Below the pieces are notes generated by a model. It was not told where the DNA came from and ran no database searches. It was given only the letters and a program-made list of their open reading frames with translations. From Natrialbaceae archaeon AArc-T1-2 (GTDB taxonomy: Archaea > Halobacteriota > Halobacteria > Halobacteriales > Natrialbaceae): 64,000 bases of DNA. The stretch lies in contig NZ_CP127174.1 in the NCBI RefSeq assembly GCF_030273315.1, forward strand, positions 558,001-622,000. Reading direction: 5' to 3'. This document shows, one piece after another, positions 1 through 8,668 of this stretch (the first letter of the stretch is position 1; each line of letters starts with the position of its first letter). The position numbers and the translations under genes are program-made.

Positions 1-65
1 CGTGAGTACGTATTATATACCGGTTCGATCTTCGTGTTATACTATCGGACGTAACTGTGTGACGG

Positions 66-90
66 TTCTCGCCACCCCGGGCGGCGAGAA
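66..90. promoter_or_regulatory. hairpin upstream of ppc
   Basis: TTCTCGCC at 66-73 and GGCGAGAA at 83-90 form a perfect 8-bp stem around a C/G-rich loop. It lies about 90 bp ahead of the ppc start. It could be an upstream terminator, a 5' untranslated structure or a protein-binding site; the upstream gene is outside the window, so this cannot be settled. A/T-rich TATA-like stretches occur near positions 10-20 and 38-45. Confidence 0.4.
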
Positions 91-177
91 TCGTTCACGA
101 CGTACGTCCGGCAGTATTACCCCCACTGGATTCCCCTACCGCAGGTGTTTTTGGGGTTACACACGTACGGCCGTGCC

Positions 178-2868
178 ATGACACTCCACAACAGAGACGT
201 CAGACAGGACGTCCGCGAGCTCGGTGCGTTACTCGGCGAGATTCTCGAGGCGCAGACCTCGAGACGGGCGTTCGAGACGGTCGAATCCTGCCGGACGACC
301 GCCATCGACTACCGGTCGGGTGAGATCGACTCCCGCGAGCCACTCGTCGCCGAACTCGAAGGGCTGTCGCCGAGTCGACAGCGCATCGTCGCGCGGGCGT
401 TTACGACGTACTTCGAGCTGATTAACCTCGCCGAAGAGCGCGAACGGGTCCGATCGATCAGGGAAGACTCACAGGCAGACGAACTCGAGGATAGCCTCGA
501 AGCGGCAGCTGTGGAACTGGCCGATGCTGATCCGGAGACTGTACGGGAGGTCCTCGATGACGTCCTGATCGAGCCGACGTTTACGGCCCACCCGACGGAG
601 GCCAGACGCAAGACGGTCAAAGCGAAACTCTGGGAGATCGCGACCCACCTCGAGACGCTCGACGAGCGGCTGTTGACAGAGAAGGAGTCCGGGCAGGTCT
701 GGCGCGACGTCGATGCCGAGGTGACGAGTCTCTGGCAGACTCCACAGGTCCGCAAGCGCCAGCCAGAACCCGAAGACGAGGCCCGTAACGTCCAGTGGTA
801 CCTAGAGAACACGCTGTTCGACGTCGTCGGCGAAGTGTACGACGAACTGGCAGACGCGTTGGACGACGAGATAACCACTCCCCCCGCGATCCCGAAGCTG
901 TTCGAGTTTCGCTCGTGGGCCGGCAGCGACCGCGACGGCAACCCCTACGTCACGCCCGACGTGACTGCGAACACTCTCGAGCGACAACGCGGCGTCGTCC
1001 TCGAGCGCTACCGCGAGGAACTCAAACGACTCTCGGGAGTGTTGAGCCAGGACGGAGACCGAATCGACGTCGGCCCCCAGTTCAAAGCCTCCCTCGAGAA
1101 CGACTGCGAGGACTTACCCGGTAGCGCCCGAACTGCGAGCGAGCGCTACCCCGGAGAGCCCTACCGTCAGAAACTCAAACTCATGCGTTCTCGACTCGAA
1201 CGCGTCGGCGACGTCAGACCCGGCGGCTACGACGATGCCGAAGCGTTGCTCGCGGATCTCGAGATCATCGCCGACAGCCTGCGGGACAACGGCGCAGAGA
1301 CGGTCGCCGAGGCCCACGTCGATCCGCTTCGGCGACAGGTCGAGACGTTCGGCTTCTCGCTTGCGAGTCTCGACCTGCGCGATCACCAGCAGAAACACAC
1401 CACCGCCATCGCGGAGGCGCTCGAGCGCGAGGGTATCGAGTACCGCTCACTCGGCGAGGACGAGCGCGTCGACCTCCTGACCGATGCGATCTTGCAAGAC
1501 GAGCGGGTGATCGACCTCGAAGACACCGACGACCTCTCGGAGGAGACCGCACGCGTCCTCGAACTGTTCTCCAGACTCGCCGACTGGCAAGCCGAGTACG
1601 GCGTCGACGCCATCGACACCTACTGTATCTCGATGACCGAAGAGCCGAGTCACGTCCTCGAAGCGCTCTTTCTCGCCGACCAGGCCGACGTCGTCTCCCT
1701 ACCCGAACACAGCGGACTCGACATCGTCCCCCTGCTCGAGACCGAGTACGCTCTCTCCGGCGCCCGCCGGATCATGGGCACGCTGTTCGAGAACGAGGCC
1801 TACGAGCAGGCTCTGGAGGCGCGCGGACGCACCCAGGAGATCATGCTCGGCTACTCCGACTCGAACAAGGAGAACGGCTTCCTGGCGGCGAACTGGTCGC
1901 TGTACAAAAACCAGCGCCGGCTCGCGGCGATCTGTGACGACCACGACGTGACCGTCCGGCTGTTTCACGGCCGCGGTGGCTCGATCTCTCGAGGTGGCGG
2001 GCCGATGAACGAGGCGATGCTCGCCCTGCCAAACAGCACGGTGACGGGACAGATCAAGTTCACCGAACAGGGCGAGGCCATCGCCGAGAAGTACGGCAAC
2101 CTCCGCATCGCCGAGCGCAACATCGAACAGATGCTCAACGCCCAGCTGCGTGCCCGCATGCAGGCACTTTCCCAGCCCCACGAAGACGTCCCCGAGGCGT
2201 GGCTCGAGGCCATGGAACTGATGGCCGACGCCGCTCGTACCGAGTATCGGGATCTACTCGAGAGCGATGGATTCGTCCGATACTTCGAAGAGGCGACCCC
2301 GATCAGGGTCATCGAAGATCTCGATCTCGGCTCTCGGCCCGCCTCGCGGACGGGCGAGCGAACCGTCGAGGACCTACGGGCGATCCCGTGGGTGTTCTCC
2401 TGGACCCAGTCTCGGTGTATCCTGCCGGGCTGGTACGCGCTCGCGACGGGACTCGACGCCTTCCTTGCGGATGGTGGATCGATGGAGACCTTACAGGAGA
2501 TGTACGACGAGTGGCCGTTCTTCCGGACCACGCTGGACAACGCCGCGCTCTCGCTTGCCCGTACCGAACTCGAGATCGCCGCCGAGTACGCCGCCCTCGC
2601 CGACGACGACCTCCGCGAGCGGTTCTTCCCCCGGCTGTCGACGGAGTACGAGCGTGGGGTCGAGCTGGTGACGACGATCAGCCAGCGGGACAGCCTCCAC
2701 ACCCGCGACTGGTTCGCCGAACACCTCGAGCGACGCAACCCGTACGTCGACCCGCTGAATCTGCTGCAGGTGTACCTGCTCGGACGGACCCACCGGACCG
2801 ACGTCGAGGAGCGGACGCTCCGACTGACCGTCAAGGGGATCGCGGCCGGGATGAAAAACACCGGGTGA
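178..2868 (+). CDS. ppc: phosphoenolpyruvate carboxylase
   Basis: Carboxylates phosphoenolpyruvate with bicarbonate to oxaloacetate in the cytosol, refilling the TCA cycle. The 896-residue product has the family landmarks: FTAHPTEARRKT with the catalytic histidine (His138 in this numbering), the GSDRDGNPYVT segment, GYSDSNKENG, the glycine-rich loop FHGRGGSISRGGGP (Arg near 599), and the C-terminal IPWVFSWTQSR. Length fits the bacterial-type enzyme. An in-frame GTG lies 33 bp upstream, but the ATG at 178 gives the expected N-terminus. It stands alone, followed by a tRNA gene. Identity is secure. Confidence 0.97.
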   Translation: MTLHNRDVRQDVRELGALLGEILEAQTSRRAFETVESCRTTAIDYRSGEIDSREPLVAELEGLSPSRQRIVARAFTTYFELINLAEERERVRSIREDSQADELEDSLEAAAVELADADPETVREVLDDVLIEPTFTAHPTEARRKTVKAKLWEIATHLETLDERLLTEKESGQVWRDVDAEVTSLWQTPQVRKRQPEPEDEARNVQWYLENTLFDVVGEVYDELADALDDEITTPPAIPKLFEFRSWAGSDRDGNPYVTPDVTANTLERQRGVVLERYREELKRLSGVLSQDGDRIDVGPQFKASLENDCEDLPGSARTASERYPGEPYRQKLKLMRSRLERVGDVRPGGYDDAEALLADLEIIADSLRDNGAETVAEAHVDPLRRQVETFGFSLASLDLRDHQQKHTTAIAEALEREGIEYRSLGEDERVDLLTDAILQDERVIDLEDTDDLSEETARVLELFSRLADWQAEYGVDAIDTYCISMTEEPSHVLEALFLADQADVVSLPEHSGLDIVPLLETEYALSGARRIMGTLFENEAYEQALEARGRTQEIMLGYSDSNKENGFLAANWSLYKNQRRLAAICDDHDVTVRLFHGRGGSISRGGGPMNEAMLALPNSTVTGQIKFTEQGEAIAEKYGNLRIAERNIEQMLNAQLRARMQALSQPHEDVPEAWLEAMELMADAARTEYRDLLESDGFVRYFEEATPIRVIEDLDLGSRPASRTGERTVEDLRAIPWVFSWTQSRCILPGWYALATGLDAFLADGGSMETLQEMYDEWPFFRTTLDNAALSLARTELEIAAEYAALADDDLRERFFPRLSTEYERGVELVTTISQRDSLHTRDWFAEHLERRNPYVDPLNLLQVYLLGRTHRTDVEERTLRLTVKGIAAGMKNTG

Positions 2869-2976
2869 CCGACTCGAGAGGCCGACGTGGTCGTCCCCCG
2901 TCCCGGACGGTGATCGTTCTCACACGGGGCGACGAACCGAAACGGATAAAATCGTTACCCGGGTAGTAGTCGATGA

Positions 2977-3061
2977 GCCGAGATAGCCTAGCCCGGCCAA
3001 GGCGGCAGATTCGAAATCTGCTGTCCTCACGGACACGGGAGTTCAAATCTCCCTCTCGGCG
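2977..3061 (+). tRNA. tRNA-Ser (CGA)
   Basis: A class II tRNA folds from this sequence. The acceptor stem GCCGAGA pairs with TCTCGGC at 3054-3060, with G3061 as discriminator. The anticodon stem CAGAT/ATCTG presents CGA. A long variable arm (TGTCC...GGACA) and the T-arm GGGAG-TTCAAAT-CTCCC follow. No CCA is encoded. A T5 run follows at once (3062-3066). Its last 21 nt plus the T run are duplicated 181 bp downstream. Confidence 0.95.
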
Positions 3062-3240
3062 TTTTTACAGCGACAACGACTGTGAGCGGTGCGTGGCGCT
3101 ACGTGCCACGGAAGTGCGAACGGCGAAGCCGTGAGCAACGCGAGCAGTCCAGTCGCTGTAAAACCCGGAGAGATTTGAAGTAGACGAGACGCGCGCAACG
3201 AAGTGAGGACGTCTCGACGTGGTTCAAATCTCTCTCTCGG
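3062..3240 (+). other. gene-free, hairpin-rich unit between tRNA-Ser 3' end and its copy
   Basis: No reading frame here looks coding. Two nested structures are visible. TTTTACAGCGAC (3063-3074) pairs perfectly with GTCGCTGTAAAA (3152-3163), extended by GACTG/CAGTC, and encloses a smaller CGTGGC/GCCACG hairpin near 3092-3110. GAGAGATTTGAA (3168-3179) pairs with TTCAAATCTCTC (3223-3234) and encloses CGAGACG/CGTCTCG. The unit could be a decayed integrated element, a miniature element or a structured RNA. From 3248 to the TATA box near 3427 I see nothing. Confidence 0.55.
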
Positions 3241-3247
3241 CGTTTTT
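3222..3247 (+). repeat. partial copy of tRNA-Ser 3' end (att-like)
   Basis: This 26-bp stretch repeats positions 3041-3066 (T-arm, 3' acceptor strand, discriminator and T run) with a single C-to-T difference. It is in direct orientation at a distance of 181 bp. Duplicated tRNA 3' ends are the classic footprint of integrases that target tRNA genes, so 3041-3066 and 3222-3247 could be attL/attR-like remnants. No integrase gene lies between them. Confidence 0.75.
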
Positions 3248-3426
3248 CCGCGACTAATACGGCGAGACCGTTTCGCGTGTGCTCGTCAGCCTGTGTCGTG
3301 ACAGCGGCCACACGCGAGCCACGAGAAGTGGTCAGTGTTGCGTATCCTGTCAGCAGTACCGACCGAGAAAACCACTCGCCACCTGTCGGAAACCAATGGC
3401 AATATCGTAAAGCTAATTAGGTCTAC

Positions 3427-3437
3427 GTTATATATAT
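3427..3437 (+). promoter_or_regulatory. TATA box for the DUF4399 lipoprotein gene
   Basis: GTTATATATAT is centred about 25 bp upstream of the ATG at 3456. That spacing places transcription initiation at or next to the start codon, as in a haloarchaeal leaderless mRNA. It favours ATG 3456 over the in-frame GTG at 3450. Confidence 0.6.
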
Positions 3438-3455
3438 GTCACGGAGTCTGTGAAC

Positions 3456-4370
3456 ATGGAGCATACACGAAGGAAGTTCGGGGCTTTCGTCGCCCTCGGT
3501 GCCGCAGGGGTAAGCGGTTGTCTCGGCGGCGGTGACGATCCAGCGACAGACGACGAATCGGAGGAAGACGACAGTGACGATACGGCGGCCGACGACACCA
3601 GCGAAAACGCAGAAGACGACGATGGAGTCGGCGTCGAAGATCAGCCCGACGACGCAGCCATCGCATTCGACACGCCCGCAGACGGCGCTACCGTCACGTC
3701 GCCAGTCGAGGTAAAAGCCGACGTCGAAGCTGTCGATATCGTCCCGCCCGACGATCCAGTCCCGGGTGAAGGTCACGTGCACGTACTCGTCGACAACGAC
3801 TGCTTCGAAGACGGTGAGAGCATCCCCGGTCCGAGCGAGGAGGCCGAGGAAGAGGGCATCTATCACTGGCCCGAGACCGAAGGCGAGATCGAACTCGAGC
3901 CCGGCGAGTACGATCTGTGTCTGCAACTCGGCGACGGCGATCACAACGCGTTCGGCGAGACCGACGAAATTACCATTACGGTCGAAGAGGACGACGATGA
4001 CGTCGGCGTCGAAGACCAGCCCGACGACGCAGCTATCTCGTTCGTGACACCTAAAGACGGCGCCACCGTCACGTCCCCCGTCGAGATCAAAGCCGACGTC
4101 GAAGCCGTCGACATCGTCCCGCCCGACGATCCCGCCCCGGGTGAAGCTCACGTACACGTGCTCGTCGACAACGACTGCTTCGAAGACGGCGAGACCATCC
4201 CCGGCCCGAGCGAGGAGGCCGAGGAAGAGGGCATCTTCCACTGGCCCGAGACCGAAGGCGAGATCGAACTCGAGCCCGGCGAGTACGATCTGTGTCTGCA
4301 ACTCGGCGACGGCGATCACAACGCGTTCGGCGAGACCGACGAGATTACCGTTACGGTCGAAAAAGGGTAG
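3456..4370 (+). CDS. lipoprotein with two tandem DUF4399-like domains
   Basis: The 304-residue product starts with a twin-arginine-type signal (TRRKFGAFVALGAAG) running into a lipobox-like VSGC, so it is probably exported by Tat and anchored to the membrane by a lipid. A stretch of about 45 Asp/Glu-rich residues follows. Then come two copies, about 120 residues each, of a module containing HVHVLVDNDCFEDGE, GPSEEAEEEGI and GDGDHNAFGETDEIT. The copies are nearly identical, which indicates recent internal duplication. The module resembles DUF4399, whose function is unknown. A role in metal or ligand binding is only suggested by its acidic and His-containing motifs. Confidence 0.85.
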   Translation: MEHTRRKFGAFVALGAAGVSGCLGGGDDPATDDESEEDDSDDTAADDTSENAEDDDGVGVEDQPDDAAIAFDTPADGATVTSPVEVKADVEAVDIVPPDDPVPGEGHVHVLVDNDCFEDGESIPGPSEEAEEEGIYHWPETEGEIELEPGEYDLCLQLGDGDHNAFGETDEITITVEEDDDDVGVEDQPDDAAISFVTPKDGATVTSPVEIKADVEAVDIVPPDDPAPGEAHVHVLVDNDCFEDGETIPGPSEEAEEEGIFHWPETEGEIELEPGEYDLCLQLGDGDHNAFGETDEITVTVEKG

Positions 4371-4587
4371 CGAGTATACTGCTGGAGAACAGTTAGCGAA
4401 CACCCGATCGCGCCGCGACGTCTGTCGCTGCTGGCGACAGCGTCTCGATTGCGATCGGCATGTGAACCGTTTTCTCCGGCGGCGTATTCGAACGAAACCC
4501 GGACGGACACCGGAGCCACACCCCTCTCCCTGCTGGATCGTACTACTGTCGGGCCGTTTTTACCCGTCGGGACGCTATCCCGGTGCA

Positions 4588-5331
4588 GTGACCGCGAGCG
4601 AACAGGACCGTCCCGGCGTGACCCGCGAGTCGCCCACGCTCGAGACGGCCCGAGACGCGATCGCCGAGGGAATCGCTCGAGGAACGCTCGTCACCGTCGT
4701 CGGCCGCTGTACCGTCGAGTACGACGGCCGAGCGGCGAGTACGCTCGAGGCCGGCGACCGCCACGTGATGTGCAAACCCGACGGAACGGTGCTCGTTCAC
4801 ACCGACGAGGGCCAACAGCCGATCAACTGGCAGCCACCCGGCTGCGACCAGGAGACGTTTCTCGAGGACCGGCGACTCCACCTCGAGAGCCTGCGGTCGA
4901 GCCCGGCAGAACGACTGCTCGTGAGCTTCGATCGCGTCTATCAGGTCTCGTCGTTTCGGATGACCGACCCGGAAGAGCTCGCCGTCGTCGGCACCGAACG
5001 GGACCTCAAGGAACGGATCCTCGAGGATCCCGACCTGCTCGAGGCCGGCTTCCGACCGCTTGCCACCGAACGGGAGACGCCCGCAGGCGCGGTCGACATC
5101 TACGGCGAGGACGAGACGGGACGGACCGTCGTCGTAGAGCTCAAGCGACGGCGAGTCGGTCCCGACGCCGTGGGACAGCTCCGCCGGTACGTCGACGCCG
5201 TAGAGCGCGATCTACACACCGAGGCCGAGCTTCGCGGGATCCTCGTCGCGCCGTCGGTGACAGACCGGGCCCGGCGACTGCTCGCGGAACACGGTCTGGA
5301 GTTCGTCTCGCTCGAGCCGACGGCCGACTAG
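4588..5331 (+). CDS. nucS: endonuclease NucS
   Basis: RecB-like nuclease of archaeal DNA repair, acting on branched or mismatched DNA; partnership with the sliding clamp is known for the family. The 247-residue product has the N-terminal DNA-binding domain and a C-terminal nuclease core with GAVDIYGEDETG followed by VVVELKRRR, supplying the D...ExK catalytic set, then the QLRRYV motif. The GTG at 4588 is the best start: reading further upstream gives non-coding composition. Its stop TAG shares the tetranucleotide CTAG (5328-5331) with the stop of the convergent ATPase gene. Confidence 0.93.
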   Translation: MTASEQDRPGVTRESPTLETARDAIAEGIARGTLVTVVGRCTVEYDGRAASTLEAGDRHVMCKPDGTVLVHTDEGQQPINWQPPGCDQETFLEDRRLHLESLRSSPAERLLVSFDRVYQVSSFRMTDPEELAVVGTERDLKERILEDPDLLEAGFRPLATERETPAGAVDIYGEDETGRTVVVELKRRRVGPDAVGQLRRYVDAVERDLHTEAELRGILVAPSVTDRARRLLAEHGLEFVSLEPTAD

Positions 5332-7811
5332 ACGAGCTCGCCGGAGACGTTGATCCCGACGAGGAGGGTACTCACGACCGCCGCGGCGATGGCCCCAAGC
5401 GGCGTCAGGGCGCCAGCGACGGCGAGCGGGATGGCGATCGCGTTGAACACGAGTGCCAGTCCGACGCTTCGCTCGAGGCGTTTCCGGGCCGCCGTCGCGA
5501 GGTCGAACGCCGTCTCGACGGCCCCGAGGTCGTCTTCGACGATCGCGAGGTCGGCGGCGTCGGAGGCGAGTGCCGTGCCGCTTCCGAGCGAGATTCCGAG
5601 ATCCGCCGCGGCGAGTGCCGGCGCGTCGTTGGTTCCGTCGCCGACCATCGCGACGCGTCCGTCGGTCTGGAGGCGACGAATCGCTTCGGTCTTGCCGGCG
5701 GGCGGGACGTCTGCGAACACGTGGTCGACGTCGAGATGGCGGTCGAAGAACGCGGTCGCGGCCTCGTCGTCGCCGGTGAGGACGACCGTCTCGATGTCAC
5801 GCTCCGCGAGTGCGGTGACGGTCTCGTCCCAGCCGGCGCGTGGCTCGTCACCGACGACGACGATTCCCTCGGCGACTCCGTCCCGGCCGACGACGACCGG
5901 GAGCCGGCCGAACCCGCGGGCGTCCGCCGCTCGCGTCGCGAGCTCGTCGGCGAGCTCCCAGCCCCGTTCCACGAAGAGGTCTGGATGCCCGACGAGGACG
6001 TCGGTCCCGTCGACGGTGCCTTCGATGCCCGTCTCGTGGCTCCGAACGTCCGCGACCCGGTCGTCGTGTACGCCGCCGTCGGCTCGCGTCGCGTCCTCGT
6101 CGCGCGTGTCGAACGCGGCCACGATCGCGTCCGCCGCGGGGTGGGTCGCCCGTCTCTCGAGTACGGCCGCGGCCTCGAGCAGATCCGGCGGGGCGTCGGT
6201 CTCGAGGACGTCCATCTCGCCGGTCGTGAGCGTCCCCGTCTTGTCGAAGACGACGACGTCGATCCCCCGGAGTCGCTCGAAGATACTCTCGTCGAAGACG
6301 ACGATCCCCCGGTCGGTCGCCTCCCGGATGCTGGTGGCGACCGAAAGTGGCGTCGCGAGTCCGAGCACCCACGGCGAGACGACCACGAGTGCGAGCAAGA
6401 CGGCGAGTACCGAACCGGTCGTTCCCGTCCCGAACGCGAGCGAGCCGAAACCGACGAGGACTGCCGTCGCCGCGACGGCCGGGACGAGACGGGAGGCGAG
6501 TTCGTCGGCGCGTTGCTGGACGCCGTGGTCTGCGCTCTGGAGGTTCCAGACGACGGTCGTGAGCCGGTCGATACTGCTCTCGGCGGTCGGGCCGACGGTG
6601 ACGACGGCGGCCCCGTTCGTGACGACCGATCCGCCGACGAGGTCGTCGCCGGCTTGCTTTGCGACCGGGAGGTTCTCGCCGGTTATCACCGCTTCGTCGA
6701 CCGTGCACTGTCCCTCGGCCAAGACGCCGTCGACGGGGATCCGTTCGCCTTCGCGCACGAGCAGCCGGTCGCCGGGCGAGACGTCCGCGACGTCGACGTC
6801 GGTCGTCCCGTCGGCCTCGAGCAGGCGGGCCGTCCCGACCTGTGAGATCGTCAACTCGGTGAGCCGGTCCATCGCGCGTCGTTTGACCGACGCCTCGTAG
6901 TAGAGTCCCGCCATCACGACGACGACGATCGCGATCGTCAGATCGTAGTAGACGTCGACCCGTCTAAGCGCAGTCGCCGCCACGCTGTAGCCGAAGGCAG
7001 CGACCGCGGCGACGGCCACGAGTAGATCCGTGGTCGGCCGACGCAGTTTCAGGCTGACGTACGCGCCACGCAACAGGGGCATCCCCGTGACGTAGAGGAC
7101 GAAGCCCGTCAGCGTAAAGAGCATGAGATAGAACATCACGCCGACCGGGCTCGCGAGGGCCCGTTCGAAAACACCGACGAGCGCCTCGTCGTAGACGTAC
7201 GGAACCGACATCGGGTAGAAGATCACCAGGTACTGCAACAGCACGAACATGCCGAAGACGATGCCGGCGATGTACCGTCCCTCGAGCATGTCCCAGGTCC
7301 GTCGACTGCGAAGGCCGGTCATCTCACGGGATCGGCGGGTCGTCCCCGTCTCGTCGTCGGTCCCGGTCGCATCGTCCCGGAGATAGGCCGTGTAGCCGGT
7401 TCGACTCAACGCGTCGCGAAGCGTCGTCGCCGAGACGCGGTCGGGATCGTGATCGATTCGAATCGTCTCCGTGACGTAGCTCGCCTCGGCGTCGTAGACG
7501 CCGTCGCAGTCGATCGAGAGCGACTCGAGGTAGGTTTCGCAGGTCACCCGGTGCATCCCGTCGACGCGGAGATACGTCCGGACGTACTCCCCGTCTCCGT
7601 CCAGGCCGGCCCGATCGCTCACCGCGTTTCGATCGGGTTCGGCTTCCGTCGTCCGATCGCCGTCCCGTCGCCTCGGCTCGTCGGCGACCAGTTCCGTGTA
7701 GACAGCCCGACACCCCCCACAACAGAACTCCTCGTCGCCGCCGCCGCGTCCCTCGGATCGAGGCCTGGCACACAGCAGACAGCCCTCGCGGTCACGACGG
7801 TCGGGAGTCAC
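5328..7811 (-). CDS. P1B-type heavy-metal ATPase with altered metal-site motifs
   Basis: Membrane cation pump of 827 residues. In order: an N-terminal Cys-rich metal-binding region (CLLC at 11-14, CCGGC at 30-34), an HMA-like domain (about 77-145), eight predicted membrane segments, the actuator TGE (about 378), phosphorylation motif DKTGTLT (Asp near 523), the HP motif and GDGTNDAP. Two metal-site features are unusual. The HMA motif reads GMHRVTC, with one Cys lost, and the membrane CPC motif is SPW (about 479-481). The catalytic machinery is intact, so the pump should be active, but its ion cannot be assigned as copper or zinc by motif. The FixI/CcoI-like layout suggests, without proving, a copper-handling ancestry. 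Confidence 0.88.
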   Translation of the reverse strand: MTPDRRDREGCLLCARPRSEGRGGGDEEFCCGGCRAVYTELVADEPRRRDGDRTTEAEPDRNAVSDRAGLDGDGEYVRTYLRVDGMHRVTCETYLESLSIDCDGVYDAEASYVTETIRIDHDPDRVSATTLRDALSRTGYTAYLRDDATGTDDETGTTRRSREMTGLRSRRTWDMLEGRYIAGIVFGMFVLLQYLVIFYPMSVPYVYDEALVGVFERALASPVGVMFYLMLFTLTGFVLYVTGMPLLRGAYVSLKLRRPTTDLLVAVAAVAAFGYSVAATALRRVDVYYDLTIAIVVVVMAGLYYEASVKRRAMDRLTELTISQVGTARLLEADGTTDVDVADVSPGDRLLVREGERIPVDGVLAEGQCTVDEAVITGENLPVAKQAGDDLVGGSVVTNGAAVVTVGPTAESSIDRLTTVVWNLQSADHGVQQRADELASRLVPAVAATAVLVGFGSLAFGTGTTGSVLAVLLALVVVSPWVLGLATPLSVATSIREATDRGIVVFDESIFERLRGIDVVVFDKTGTLTTGEMDVLETDAPPDLLEAAAVLERRATHPAADAIVAAFDTRDEDATRADGGVHDDRVADVRSHETGIEGTVDGTDVLVGHPDLFVERGWELADELATRAADARGFGRLPVVVGRDGVAEGIVVVGDEPRAGWDETVTALAERDIETVVLTGDDEAATAFFDRHLDVDHVFADVPPAGKTEAIRRLQTDGRVAMVGDGTNDAPALAAADLGISLGSGTALASDAADLAIVEDDLGAVETAFDLATAARKRLERSVGLALVFNAIAIPLAVAGALTPLGAIAAAVVSTLLVGINVSGELV

Positions 7812-8073
7812 GACCCGTCACACCTCGACACATGGTCGCCACTACGGGTCCGACGACCAAAAACGACCCCGTCGTCCGGCCGCGGTTGCGGATCCGCGAG
7901 AGCGTCACGCGTCTCGTTCGTCAGCCTGCTCGAGATCGGCGCCAGCCCGCTCGCGGTGGTCGACCTCGAGACGGTCGACTGTATCGTGTTCGTCGATCAC
8001 CACCCGGACGACGAAGACGACGGCGGAAAACGGCTCGAGCGGAAATTTTTCGACACGCTCGAGCCGGCTCCGC

Positions 8074-8535
8074 TCACTCGATGTCGATCGTGTGACTGTC
8101 CGCGGTCGGATCCGCCTTCGGCAGCGTAACCGTCAGTACGCCGTTGTCGACGGTGGCGTCGACGTCGTCGACGTCGACCGGCTCGGGGATCCGAACGCGA
8201 CGGTCGAACGACTGGACGTGTCGTTCGCGACGGACGTACGCTTCTTCGCGTTCGTCTCGCGTTTCTCGGTGTTCTCCGCTGACGCGGAGGGTCTCGCCGG
8301 CAAGCCGGACCTCGAGGTCGTCGGTCTCGTAGCCGGGGACGTCGATCGTCACGACGAATTCGTCGCCACGATCGAGGAGGTCCATCGCGTTCGAGCCGCC
8401 GTCACCGGTCTCCGGGCGCTCGAGACCGCCTTCTTCCTCGCGATCCCAGGAACGGGCCGCGTTCTCGAACTGTCGGCTCATCTGTTCGAACAGTTCCTCG
8501 AGTCCCTGAAACGGGTTCGGTCGTCTGTCTGTCAT
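8074..8535 (-). CDS. Hsp20/alpha-crystallin small heat-shock protein
   Basis: ATP-independent cytosolic chaperone of 153 residues. A variable N-terminal arm (GLEELFEQMSRQFE) precedes an alpha-crystallin domain (about 55-145) with FVVTIDVPGYE, LRVSGEH and the end motif NGVLTVTLPK. The ATG at 8535 is preferred to the in-frame GTG six bases upstream. It is divergent from the DJ-1 family gene, so the two may share a stress-responsive intergenic promoter region. The 262 bp on its 3' side contains no gene I can support. Confidence 0.93.
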   Translation of the reverse strand: MTDRRPNPFQGLEELFEQMSRQFENAARSWDREEEGGLERPETGDGGSNAMDLLDRGDEFVVTIDVPGYETDDLEVRLAGETLRVSGEHRETRDEREEAYVRRERHVQSFDRRVRIPEPVDVDDVDATVDNGVLTVTLPKADPTADSHTIDIE

Positions 8536-8668
8536 ATGCACGTGGGTTCGACGGCAGTCGTGTTAAACCTTCGACGGGGGAGAGGGGATACGGAACCGTC
8601 GACGGCGTCGACGACAGGATACCGACGGCCACAGGCTTTACTCTCTCCGTGTGATAGGGCGTGTCACT

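Noticed and set aside
3222-3247. Second tRNA gene or tRNA pseudogene
   Set aside because: Only the T-arm and 3' acceptor strand are present; there is no D-arm or anticodon arm.
4449-6845. Long Arg-rich plus-strand frame across nucS and the ATPase gene
   Set aside because: Composition (Arg/Asp/Gly low-complexity) is typical of an out-of-frame reading; both real genes are clear.
7812-8073. Coding-like frame with G/C third positions between the ATPase and Hsp20 genes
   Set aside because: No ATG, only a late GTG; the upstream part is non-coding in composition and the frame runs into the Hsp20 gene antisense. Not enough to call a gene.
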